In this document: positions 55,261 to 63,601 of the stretch, in pieces | Layout of the letters: each line of letters starts with the position of its first letter | How positions within the stretch are numbered: position 1 is the first letter of the stretch | Assembly (NCBI GenBank): GCA_035798135.1 | Contig: JAPFBR010000009.1 | Location: forward strand, 6,461-70,460 | Direction of reading: 5' to 3' | DNA: 64,000 nucleotides | Source: Sediminicola sp035798135 | Lineage (GTDB): Bacteria > Bacteroidota > Bacteroidia > Flavobacteriales > Flavobacteriaceae | The notes under the pieces: generated by a model | The model's input: the letters and a program-made list of their open reading frames with translations, nothing else | Told to the model about the DNA's origin: nothing | Databases searched by the model: none | Position numbers and translations under genes: made by a program

Positions 55261-56067
55261 TTAAGGTATATCTAACGTTGCCAGGTACCGCTGCATACAG
55301 TCTATGGTTTCCTGTGGGTGGCTCATATGCGGACAATGGCCAGTAGCATTCATGTAATAGATCTCACTATTCTCTAAAGTGTTGTGAACATACTCGCCTA
55401 CTTTTTCTGACGCAATGTCATCTTCTCTACACTGAAGGACTAGGCTCGGAACCTTTACATTAGATAGCTCCCTGCGGTTATCGGAGAAGAAAGTGACCCT
55501 AGCAAAATTTTCTGTAATCTCTTTATCCATAGAACAGAAACTATCTTCCAGTTCCTGGGTTAGTTCCTGTCTTTCCTGATTTTTCATCACCACAGGGGCA
55601 AGGAAACTTGCCCAACCCACATAATTGTTCTCCATTACCTCCATTAAACCGTGAAGGTCTTTTTCATCGAAACCACCGTAGTACCCATTTTTGTTGATAT
55701 AACAGGCCGACGGACATACCAGGATCAGGGACCGGAACCGGTTAGTATCCTGGATAGAAGCCAACATGCCTATCATTGAACTAACAGAATGTCCTACAAG
55801 GTTCACATCCGTAAGGTTTAGTTCATGGCAGATTTCTAGAACATCCAATGCATAACCATAAAGGGAGTTATACCGGTCTTCCCGATACTGGCTGATATCT
55901 GATTTACCACAACCCACATAATCAAAAAGCACGATCTTGTATTCCTTCTCGAAAGCCGGAGTGACAAAACGCCACATACTCTGGTCACAGCCAAAACCAT
56001 GGGCAAACATTAATACCTGTGTTCCATGGCCGATGATCTTGACATTATTTCGCTTTAATACATCCAT
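55261..56067 (-). CDS. RsbQ-like alpha/beta hydrolase
   Basis: 268 residues, very close in plan to Bacillus RsbQ. Shared blocks: FAHGFGCDQSMWRFVTPAFE, VLFDYVGCGKSD, NLVGHSVSSMIGMLASIQ, YYGGFDEKDLHGLMEVMENN, and ATGHCPHMSHPQET. The catalytic triad is Ser94, an Asp at 216/217 (CREDD) and His244. RsbQ activates the PAS-phosphatase RsbP under energy stress, and the same fold gave plant karrikin/strigolactone receptors. Here the partner gene is a PAS histidine kinase, not a phosphatase. Intracellular; the ligand is unknown. Confidence 0.92.
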   Translation of the reverse strand: MDVLKRNNVKIIGHGTQVLMFAHGFGCDQSMWRFVTPAFEKEYKIVLFDYVGCGKSDISQYREDRYNSLYGYALDVLEICHELNLTDVNLVGHSVSSMIGMLASIQDTNRFRSLILVCPSACYINKNGYYGGFDEKDLHGLMEVMENNYVGWASFLAPVVMKNQERQELTQELEDSFCSMDKEITENFARVTFFSDNRRELSNVKVPSLVLQCREDDIASEKVGEYVHNTLENSEIYYMNATGHCPHMSHPQETIDCMQRYLATLDIP

Positions 56068-56461
56068 CCTATAGACTTTGTACTAAAGATAAAAAAATGC
56101 ATTAATAAACAATAATCCGGACTAAAAAAATGATTCAACAGATGAGATGAAAAATGTGGTTTCTGGATTATGAAAATCTTCCTGTGAGCTCTGAAAAACA
56201 ACCATAATCACAACCATTAGAATGAATTTACTTATCTTGGAACGAGGAGAGTAATTAAACAAAGTGTTGTAAGTATTTAATTATTTCATAAAAAACAGTT
56301 GAATGTTACGTAACATTTAACCAAGGTCTGGCCCCAGTTTTAAATCGACATAACCCTCTTAAAATTTGTTACGCACATAAAAAAGAGTGGGGGTAGGATA
56401 AAGTTGTTTTGGTTGGGAATCGGGAATGAAGTATGGTTAAATATAAAAACTTCGAAATGTC
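56068..56461. other. Intergenic region upstream of RsbQ-like operon
   Basis: 394 bp with no gene seen. It holds the promoter of the RsbQ-PAS kinase pair and the 3' flank of the acetyltransferase gene; no hairpin terminator is evident. Confidence 0.4.
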
Positions 56462-57106
56462 CTACTTGTAGGATCTTATCAAATAATGTTTCTTAATGGT
56501 CCCAAATAAATCCAAATAAATATAAAGTTTAAGGTGCTTGGAGTTCAATTTATTTTTAAATTTAATGGAGGATTTATTGAAATATTCTGTAATGCTATAT
56601 TTGGTATCCCTTCCCATTTCATTTAACAATTCATAACTCTTATATCTCAAATATGGTGCTAAATTTCTCCCCCTAAAGGAATGAAATGTCCACATATTAA
56701 AAAGATAGGCCTCATTTTCCAAAATATTGAACTTCTTTTGATTAAAGTTAAAACTGTTAAGTCCAACAAACATGTATGCTGCAATTTCTTTATTGTTTTC
56801 CAAGCCAATACATATATCGCAATTCTTAAAATCCTCGTATAGGCTATCAAGAATAAAATTATCAATATCCTTGCAGATCAGCACTAATTCCTCAAGGTTT
56901 AGATTTCTAAGTTTATAATCGGAAGTATCACCTTTTATCTGTGGTTCCTCACATTTCTGAACTTCTTCCCTTACCCAATAGTACGGCATAATGTTAATGC
57001 CGATACGCGCCAATCGATTTCTTAAACCATGAAAAAACAGGCCATTTTTAATTACATTCCAAAATCTTTGGGGTGTTGAGATTTTCTTACTTTCTACAAT
57101 ATCCAT
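56462..57106 (-). CDS. GNAT-like acetyltransferase
   Basis: 214 residues. The C-terminal half carries a GNAT core: CIGLENNKEIAAYMFVGL, then YLFNMWTFHSFRGRNLAPYL with the R-G-R-x-L-A acetyl-CoA loop, followed by helix YKSYELLNEMGRD. The N-terminal ~75 residues (PQRFWNVIKNGLFFHGLRNR) are outside the usual domain. Substrate unknown. It is 16 bp downstream of the BKACE gene, so the two likely act in one pathway. Confidence 0.72.
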   Translation of the reverse strand: MDIVESKKISTPQRFWNVIKNGLFFHGLRNRLARIGINIMPYYWVREEVQKCEEPQIKGDTSDYKLRNLNLEELVLICKDIDNFILDSLYEDFKNCDICIGLENNKEIAAYMFVGLNSFNFNQKKFNILENEAYLFNMWTFHSFRGRNLAPYLRYKSYELLNEMGRDTKYSITEYFNKSSIKFKNKLNSKHLKLYIYLDLFGTIKKHYLIRSYK

Positions 57107-57122
57107 AATTTATATATGCTTA

Positions 57123-57989
57123 TTAAGAGTAACGGCCGTATTTCCCACTTCCTGGTTCCAGTTTCATTTTTATGCGAAATTCTTGAGGTGTCATTATTTC
57201 CCTGGCATTAGCATTGGCAAGGGTATGTATTCTTTTTAACAATGCTAGATTACTTGCCAATTGGGTTTTCTCTGTGTCGAACCAAATATTATCCTCTAAA
57301 CCTACCCTGACCCCTCCGCCTACTGCAATGGAAAGTGAATTCATCTTTAATTGATCTACTCCCAATCCTGCAAGGCTCCAGACCGAATTTTCCGGAAGAT
57401 CATTGATCATTAGCCCTGTATGCAATAAATTTGTCTGAGATCCAGCGATATTGCCCAATAAGAGGTTAAAATAATATGGTGGACTTATCAAATTTTTCTT
57501 GATTAAATATTTAGCGTAATTGACCATCCCATTGTCAAACGCCTCAAGTTCAGGGACAATGCCTTTCTTTTTCATTAGTGCAGCCAAATCTTGAACCATT
57601 TTTGGTGAATTTTGGCTGGCAGAATTATTAAAATTCAAAGAGCTTAGTGTCAAGCTACCAAAATCAGGTTTTAGATTACCTTCCAAATTCAGTGGATCCG
57701 CTCGCAACTCCAACTCACTAACGTTTCTTCCACTTAAAGAAACACATATCACCAAGTCTGGCGCATAATTACGAATCCCGCCAATTATTTCTCCATAAAC
57801 TTCTTTCCTATGGGTTGGCTCCCCTGTTTCTGCATCCCTTGCATGCAAATGCACTAAAGTAATTCCCAGTTCAGAGGCTTGGTGGACCTCTTCAATAATC
57901 TCGGACACACTCACAGGAACATAAGGTGTCATTTTTTTGGTAGGAATCATGCCCGTAGGCGTGAAGTTAATAACTACTTTATCGAGCAT
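57123..57989 (-). CDS. Beta-keto acid cleavage enzyme (BKACE / DUF849)
   Basis: 288 residues. The zinc-binding HxH is in ITLVHLHARDAETGEP, the N-terminal VVINFTPTGMIPTKKMTPYVP is the family opening, and a conserved Glu is in VGGGVRVGLEDNIWFD. BKACE enzymes transfer the acetyl group of a beta-keto acid to an acyl-CoA; the founding member acts on 3-keto-5-aminohexanoate in lysine fermentation. No other gene of that route is present, so the substrate is open. It begins the two-gene operon with the GNAT protein. Confidence 0.9.
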   Translation of the reverse strand: MLDKVVINFTPTGMIPTKKMTPYVPVSVSEIIEEVHQASELGITLVHLHARDAETGEPTHRKEVYGEIIGGIRNYAPDLVICVSLSGRNVSELELRADPLNLEGNLKPDFGSLTLSSLNFNNSASQNSPKMVQDLAALMKKKGIVPELEAFDNGMVNYAKYLIKKNLISPPYYFNLLLGNIAGSQTNLLHTGLMINDLPENSVWSLAGLGVDQLKMNSLSIAVGGGVRVGLEDNIWFDTEKTQLASNLALLKRIHTLANANAREIMTPQEFRIKMKLEPGSGKYGRYS

Positions 57990-58197
57990 TTAAATACGTT
58001 TAAATAAATAGTAAAGTACCATAATTACCTGATGTTTAAGCTATATCTCAATTTATTCGTTACCAAGTGATTATATTTCGTTGATTGGTCTATTAGTAAG
58101 AAAATTGATCAATTAGGCATCCTGATTGATCCCGAATCAGTTAAATATTTTGTCATTAATTTTAAATTTCCGACCATTTTATATTTGTTCATAGAAC

Positions 58198-59493
58198 CTA
58201 TTCCAACCCAGCTTCCGAAACCAAAATCAAGAGCGCCAATTTTATGGATTCAGGTCCAGTTTTATCATTGAGCCACCATTCTCCCAAGGAATGTGCTCCA
58301 CCTGCCTGACCACCTCTCCCAAGGGTGACCGCTGGTATGCCCATGGAAATTGGAATATTGGAATCCGTTGAACCCCGGGTTAAATAGGGTACAGTTTTAA
58401 AGGTCTTGGTAGCCGCCATAGAACGTTGAATAAGGGGTAAATCAGACGAGAGTTCCCCTGAAGGTCGGTCTCCTATTTTTTCAATTTCTACGGTTAGTTG
58501 TGGCCCTTTTTTAACCATTTTATTATAATCGACTAAAGCGCGCTTTGTCTGGGTTATCAATATTTCCTCTATTTCTATAAGTCGGGCTGGACTAACCGAT
58601 CTCATATCAACTTCCATCCAAGACTCAAAGGGAATGGAATTGATGGAAGTCCCTCCTCCTATTCTTCCTATATTATAACTGGTCTTAGGACCAGAAGATG
58701 TATACAACCTAGCAGCTTCATCAAAAAAGGCTACTGCCTTTCCTGCAGCATGATGGGGATTCGCTAAACCAAAGGCTCCCCAGGAATGTCCCCCAGGTCC
58801 CTTAAAAGTAATCTTATAACGATAGGATCCCAATGCCTGATTATTGATCCTTCCCAATTCTCCACCATCAATTGCTATCCATGAATCAATTTTGGGTTGA
58901 TTTTTATTGAAGAGATGTTTCACTCCCCTTAAATCTCCTAATCCCTCTTCCCCCACGGTACCTACAAACAAAACATCTGAAGTCGTTTTAATATTGGCCT
59001 TGTTCATAGCCCTTAAAACGGTTAAGACCATTACCAAACCACGAGTGTCATCACCTACTCCTGGTGCAAAAAGGGTATCACCTACCATTTGTACCGAAAC
59101 ATCCGTGCCTTCAGGAAATACGGTATCCAGATGGGCATCCAAAGCAATGGTTTTACTGCTATCCTTTCCTTTTCTCAAGGCCAATACATTACCTATCTCA
59201 TCGATCCATACTTTATCGGCTCCGGCCTGCTCCAACATTTGACTATAACGTTCAGCACGTTTTTGCTCCATAAAAGGTGGTGCCGGAATTTCGGTCAATT
59301 CCACCAAATCTTTATGGGTGACTGGCTCCAATTCATCAATAAATGAAAAGGCAAGCTGTATACTTTTCTTCTTGACAAGTTTATCAATTTCCTTTTGGTA
59401 CTCGGGTTGAACATTTATCTTAGTTTCCTCTTGTCCAATGATTGAGTTGATTGTGAGAAATAGTATCAATAAGGGTAGTAGCTGTTTTTTCAT
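58198..59493 (-). CDS. Secreted M20 family metallopeptidase
   Basis: 431 residues from the Met at 59493, which gives a clean signal peptide (MKKQLLPLLILFLTINSIIGQ); the longer frame to 59538 does not. Zinc ligands are His and Asp in LDAHLDTVFPEG, Asp in PGVGDDTRGL, Glu in GTVGEEGLGDLRG, and His in GGAHSLGEWW. The dimerisation domain with FKGPGGHSWGAFG sits in the middle. It is a periplasmic or extracellular di/tripeptidase of the peptidase T-like branch. Monocistronic, with about 200 bp of gene-free DNA downstream toward the BKACE gene. Confidence 0.92.
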   Translation of the reverse strand: MKKQLLPLLILFLTINSIIGQEETKINVQPEYQKEIDKLVKKKSIQLAFSFIDELEPVTHKDLVELTEIPAPPFMEQKRAERYSQMLEQAGADKVWIDEIGNVLALRKGKDSSKTIALDAHLDTVFPEGTDVSVQMVGDTLFAPGVGDDTRGLVMVLTVLRAMNKANIKTTSDVLFVGTVGEEGLGDLRGVKHLFNKNQPKIDSWIAIDGGELGRINNQALGSYRYKITFKGPGGHSWGAFGLANPHHAAGKAVAFFDEAARLYTSSGPKTSYNIGRIGGGTSINSIPFESWMEVDMRSVSPARLIEIEEILITQTKRALVDYNKMVKKGPQLTVEIEKIGDRPSGELSSDLPLIQRSMAATKTFKTVPYLTRGSTDSNIPISMGIPAVTLGRGGQAGGAHSLGEWWLNDKTGPESIKLALLILVSEAGLE

Positions 59494-59631
59494 AGGGCAT
59501 AAAATTAAACGCAGAAGATACGGAAATATCTTAATCAACAGTACTGCTTGTAAGACCGAACATGCAAAATAAGAGTTAAATCAAGTTGGTATTGAAATGA
59601 TAGAATTTTTCTAGGAAGCGGCCCAATTTCT

Positions 59632-60021
59632 TTATTTTATTTCATCTTCTTGGAAAGCTACCTTTTGCTCCAACTTTTCCCTTACTTGAAATAATTTATA
59701 AATGGCTTGTTTCTCCTTCAAATCAAAAACTTTGGTCTCGAACCAATCATAAGCCGTTATCTTTTTATTTTCCTCTTCGGCATTTTGAATCGCCTTTTCA
59801 GAAGTCAAATGCCAGTAAGTCCAATAATTCCTATAAACAGAGTAGCATATGTCCTCACTAATCCAAGAGGTTTTTGGTTGGTTCATCAATCGAACACCAT
59901 TTTCTAAAACAGCCAATATTTTGGTCAGTCTTACGACTTCCGAAAATGTATAACGTTGGAAATCGTTAAAACCATCCCTATGAATATTATAAACTTTATC
60001 TCCTATTTCTAGCTGTTTCAT
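59632..60021 (-). CDS. Hypothetical protein
   Basis: A 129-residue cytoplasmic protein with an N-terminal beta-type stretch (LEIGDKVYNIHRDGFNDFQR), aromatic middle (SVYRNYWTYWHLTSEKAIQN), and charged helical tail (LKEKQAIYKLFQVREKLEQK). I recognise no family. Codon use and composition look like a real gene, and an intergenic gap flanks it on both sides. Confidence 0.65.
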   Translation of the reverse strand: MKQLEIGDKVYNIHRDGFNDFQRYTFSEVVRLTKILAVLENGVRLMNQPKTSWISEDICYSVYRNYWTYWHLTSEKAIQNAEEENKKITAYDWFETKVFDLKEKQAIYKLFQVREKLEQKVAFQEDEIK

Positions 60022-60175
60022 TGAAATTAAAAGGGGATAAAAATATCATCCCTATTTAGATTAGAAAAGCTCATGCCTGAGAACTTATAAACAAATAGAA
60101 TAAAATTAATATTGACTATTGTTCTATAATGGTTTTAAATCATTTGGAGTACTTTTACCTCTTAAAATAAATAAA

Positions 60176-60754
60176 ATGAGTTTAGAGAGAGATTTATATA
60201 AACGAAGTGATTCTAAATGTGAACTATGTTCCAATACGGAAAACCTTAGTGTTTATGAAGTCGCACCACAAAAGAATGGAGGATTAAATGAAAGTTTATT
60301 GGTTTGTGGTACCTGTAAAGAACAAATGGAAAATCCTGATGCTATGGATGCAAACCATTGGCGCTGCTTAAACGATAGTATGTGGAGTGAACATGTACCT
60401 GTACAGGTCGTGGCTTGGCGCATGCTCTCAAGATTAAGAGGTTTGGGATGGCCACAAGATCTTTTGGATATGATGTATCTGGAGGAAGACGTTCTGGCAT
60501 GGGCCAAAGCTACGGGAGAAGGAGCTCCCTCGGAAGACCAAGTTATTCATAGGGATAGTAACGGGGTCATAATTGAGGCAGGAGATAGTGTGGTGCTTAT
60601 AAAAGATTTGCCCGTAAAAGGGTCCAGTATGGTTGCCAAGAGGGGAACAGCAGTTAGAAGGGTCTCCTTGGACCACGAAAATGCCGAATATATTGAAGGA
60701 AAAGTGGACGGACAACAAATAGTGATACTTACCAAGTACGTTAAGAAATTATAA
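60176..60754 (+). CDS. PhnA/YjdM-type zinc-ribbon protein
   Basis: 192 residues from the ATG at 60176 (MSLERDLYKRSD). A zinc ribbon with two Cys pairs is at the N-terminus (SKCELCSNTENL and LVCGTCKEQM). The C-terminal PhnA domain has IHRDSNGVIIEAGDSVVLIK, KGSSMVAKRGTAVRRVSLD and QIVILTKYVKKL. Despite the historic PhnA name, members are not proven phosphonate enzymes. The upstream extension to 60119 lacks family residues. It ends just before a bidirectional terminator. Confidence 0.88.
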   Translation: MSLERDLYKRSDSKCELCSNTENLSVYEVAPQKNGGLNESLLVCGTCKEQMENPDAMDANHWRCLNDSMWSEHVPVQVVAWRMLSRLRGLGWPQDLLDMMYLEEDVLAWAKATGEGAPSEDQVIHRDSNGVIIEAGDSVVLIKDLPVKGSSMVAKRGTAVRRVSLDHENAEYIEGKVDGQQIVILTKYVKKL

Positions 60755-60769
60755 AAATCAATACCTATA

Positions 60770-60802
60770 AAAAAAGGGGCTGCTCATTGTAGCCCCTTTT
60801 TT
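60770..60802. terminator. Bidirectional intrinsic terminator
   Basis: Stem AAAAAAGGGGCT / AGCCCCTTTTTT with a 9-nt loop, between the convergent PhnA-like and GNAT genes. Confidence 0.92.
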
Positions 60803-60818
60803 GTTTGTTTTCCAAATA

Positions 60819-61277
60819 TCAATTGATTTGTGGTTCAAAAACGCATAACCATTCCATATTTTCTTTGTCCTCACTTTCGACAAATGTTTGAAATCCATTT
60901 TTCTCGTAGAACTTTTTCAGGTCTTCTTCCTCAATTGTGAGCCAGAATCCTTGTTTTAAATCTCGCTCTTGCAAGAACTTAAGCCACTTGGACCCAAGTT
61001 GTTCATTTCTTCGGTTTTCTGCAACCCACAAAAATCCGATATACCCATAACCCAGATCGAAAAATGGCTGACCATTTTTAATTTCGAACTCGGTCATTTC
61101 AGGTAATTTTTCAGTAAAAACAATTCCCCCTGCAAGTATTGATCCTTCCTCTAAAATGGCATAAATGGTTGATGTTTCTTTGACCTTGTCCCAAATTCCA
61201 TTTAAAATCTCCTGCCATTCCTTAGGAAGGATCTTAAAAAAATCAGCATATCTGTGATTTACTGCATCAAGCTTCAT
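60819..61277 (-). CDS. GNAT family N-acetyltransferase
   Basis: 152 residues from the Met at 61277 (MKLDAVNHRYADFF); the longer frame overlaps the upstream gene and is not family-like. GNAT core: TIYAILEEGSILAGGIVF, then YGYIGFLWVAENRRNEQLGSKWLKF with the R-R-x-x-x-L-G acetyl-CoA loop, and FYEKNGFQTF. Located 16 bp after the PurD-like ATP-grasp gene, so both should act on the same small molecule. Confidence 0.85.
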   Translation of the reverse strand: MKLDAVNHRYADFFKILPKEWQEILNGIWDKVKETSTIYAILEEGSILAGGIVFTEKLPEMTEFEIKNGQPFFDLGYGYIGFLWVAENRRNEQLGSKWLKFLQERDLKQGFWLTIEEEDLKKFYEKNGFQTFVESEDKENMEWLCVFEPQIN

Positions 61278-61293
61278 GGTAAACAATTTATTT

Positions 61294-62613
61294 CTAAAGA
61301 AGGCCCCAAGACCATAATTTATCGGAATCTTCCAACCATCGATCCCCAATATCTGTCCTGTAATACACATTATTTATGATGATATTACTGATCCTATTTT
61401 GCATCATTTTCTGTGCATCCCGCATAGTAATTGCTGTACCTGTGACCAAAAGGGCAATTCCTGTATTACCCGTAATTAGCCATTCCTCGTTAATGTTTTT
61501 TAAATGCATGAGATGAATTCCCTCTTTATTATCCTTTTTAAAAACAATGACCGAATCTTTTGAAAATAGCTCAAAGGTCTTTTTATCTTCATATGGGAAA
61601 GGAGGCACTACCAAAAATGCCCCTACTTGAAACCCTTTTTTAACTTGGATCTTAAATTTTTGGCCGGAAGCTATTTTATAGAACATTTGACCCAAAGGCT
61701 CTGTTATTCCAGCCCGCTGTATAAATATTTGCGGATATCCAAAACGAGAGGTGAACTCTAAAGGATAAATTCCATTTCCATTTACAATACAATTGATATC
61801 TATGTGGCCCACAACCTTGTGCTTTGCCAATGTGGCTTCAAATTTCCGAAGAGTTGCCTCAAAAATCGGGGAATCTTTGGTCCAAAACATACTTGATCCC
61901 ATTTCCCCAGTGGAAACTCCCAGCTCTTTTGGAAATAATTTTTTGTGTTCGAAGGTTATATTTATGGGTTCCAAAAATTCCTTCCCATTGAAAAAGGCCG
62001 AAGCAGATACCTCTACCCCTTTCACTTTCTTCTGCAGTTGAAAATTTCCGAAATCATCTCCCCAAGATTTTTCATAGGCCTTAAGTACCCTAATCACATC
62101 CAAACCTTCATCATCACTGCCAACAAAGAGCAATTGCTTATATTCAGATGTTTCGCCCATGGGTTTAATGACATAGGCATTGGGGTGCGACTTCACATAA
62201 TCTATTGCATCTTGGAAACTAAAAAATTCTTTGAAGGGCAACACCTTAATTTTATGTCGCTTTAACTCGTCCTGTCCAAAATTTCTATCCAGTTCCAGCT
62301 TATCGGTATATTCTGTGCCACCTATGACCAATTTACCGGCAGACCTTAATTCAGAGCAGACCTTCCCATAACCCGTATAGTCAAAAATAAAGATATCTGC
62401 CCAATCAATATGTTTTTGCCAATCCTTAACTTTTTGCACAAAGCCATATCCAATTTCCCGGGAAGGCTTGTCTTCAATAAACATCTTTACCGTATGTCCT
62501 TCCAATGAAATGGTATAGGCGATATCCAATGATTCTCCCCATCGTGAAATAAAGAGGAACTTTCTTTTTACCTTATCTTCCTTTTCTAGTAGTTCAGTTT
62601 TTTTTGATTTCAA
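61294..62613 (-). CDS. PurD-like ATP-grasp ligase
   Basis: 439 residues, similar in plan to phosphoribosylamine-glycine ligase: N-terminal Rossmann part RKFLFISRWGESLDIAYTIS, ATP-grasp NAYVIKPMGETSEYKQLLFV and VVGHIDINCIVNGNGIYPLEFTSRFGYP, with the metal-binding Glu-Phe-x-x-R. A true PurD normally sits with purine genes and has a different N-terminal PRPP-amine site; here the only partner is a GNAT gene, so a dedicated amino-acid ligase is more likely. It could be the first step of a two-enzyme modification pathway. Confidence 0.85.
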   Translation of the reverse strand: MKSKKTELLEKEDKVKRKFLFISRWGESLDIAYTISLEGHTVKMFIEDKPSREIGYGFVQKVKDWQKHIDWADIFIFDYTGYGKVCSELRSAGKLVIGGTEYTDKLELDRNFGQDELKRHKIKVLPFKEFFSFQDAIDYVKSHPNAYVIKPMGETSEYKQLLFVGSDDEGLDVIRVLKAYEKSWGDDFGNFQLQKKVKGVEVSASAFFNGKEFLEPINITFEHKKLFPKELGVSTGEMGSSMFWTKDSPIFEATLRKFEATLAKHKVVGHIDINCIVNGNGIYPLEFTSRFGYPQIFIQRAGITEPLGQMFYKIASGQKFKIQVKKGFQVGAFLVVPPFPYEDKKTFELFSKDSVIVFKKDNKEGIHLMHLKNINEEWLITGNTGIALLVTGTAITMRDAQKMMQNRISNIIINNVYYRTDIGDRWLEDSDKLWSWGLL

Positions 62614-62853
62614 TGTGATATAAAATAATTGTCTTAAAAATAGTTAGGTATTTCTACAAATAAAGCACGGCACTTAAAACCAAATCCCTAAAGAATGTAT
62701 GAATTTAATCTTTCTGTTTTTGGATCATTAATTAGTAGATAATGAATCAAATGTACTATAAAAATGGATTCAAAAATATCGGGGTTTATCTTTATTATAT
62801 CTGTTTACGAAATCTAAACAGAAACACTATTTTTGCAATGAAAATTTCAGTAA

Positions 62854-63594
62854 ATGTTTGAATTCTTTAGTAAGAAAAAATTCCTTATAGATTATTTGGA
62901 GAATTTTGTGGACATGCACAACCATATTCTTCCAGGCATAGATGATGGAGCCAAATCAGTTGAGGAGTCTATTGAATTGATAAAATCCTTTTCAGAATTT
63001 GGGGTACAAAACTTCATTGGAACGCCCCATATTATGGATAACTATTATCCCAACACATTTAAAACCATACATGTAGCATTGGAGGAGTTGAAAAAGGGCT
63101 TGTTTGACAATGATCTCAAACATGTTTCATTTGATGTGGCGGCGGAACATATGATTGACGCCAATTTTGAAAGCTTATTGGACAAATCTGAAATGATGCC
63201 TTTACGGAAAAATTATCTTTTGGTGGAAATGTCATACTTACAGCCTTCCATCAATTTTGATGAGGCCATACAAAAAATTGCATCCAAACTTTTCTTTCCC
63301 ATTTTGGCCCATCCTGAACGTTATAATTTCCTTCAACTCAAATCTTCAAAGTTCAAAAAATATAAAAAAAAGGGAATCCTATTCCAGATGAACCTGTTAT
63401 CATTAGGAGAATTTTACGGGAAGGATGTGCAAAAAAAAGCCCTTCACCTATTGGATGAAGGACTTATTGATTTTGTTGCTTCAGATGTACATAATATGAA
63501 TCAATTGCAAAGTTTAAAAGAAATTAAACTTACAAATAATCAATTGGAGTTAATGCTCCCTCTAATCGATAGAACTATCCAAACCTTTTATTGA
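62854..63594 (+). CDS. CpsB/CapC-type PHP tyrosine phosphatase
   Basis: A 246-residue metal-dependent phosphatase of the PHP fold. The first metal motif is VDMHNHILPGIDDG; others are GTPHIMDNYYPN, the LVEMSYLQPSINF region, ILAHPERYNF, and DFVASDVHNM. It dephosphorylates tyrosine kinases that control capsule or exopolysaccharide synthesis. No kinase or glycosyltransferase is visible, so the polysaccharide locus may lie beyond the right edge or elsewhere. Confidence 0.92.
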   Translation: MFEFFSKKKFLIDYLENFVDMHNHILPGIDDGAKSVEESIELIKSFSEFGVQNFIGTPHIMDNYYPNTFKTIHVALEELKKGLFDNDLKHVSFDVAAEHMIDANFESLLDKSEMMPLRKNYLLVEMSYLQPSINFDEAIQKIASKLFFPILAHPERYNFLQLKSSKFKKYKKKGILFQMNLLSLGEFYGKDVQKKALHLLDEGLIDFVASDVHNMNQLQSLKEIKLTNNQLELMLPLIDRTIQTFY

Positions 63595-63601
63595 GCATCC
63601 T

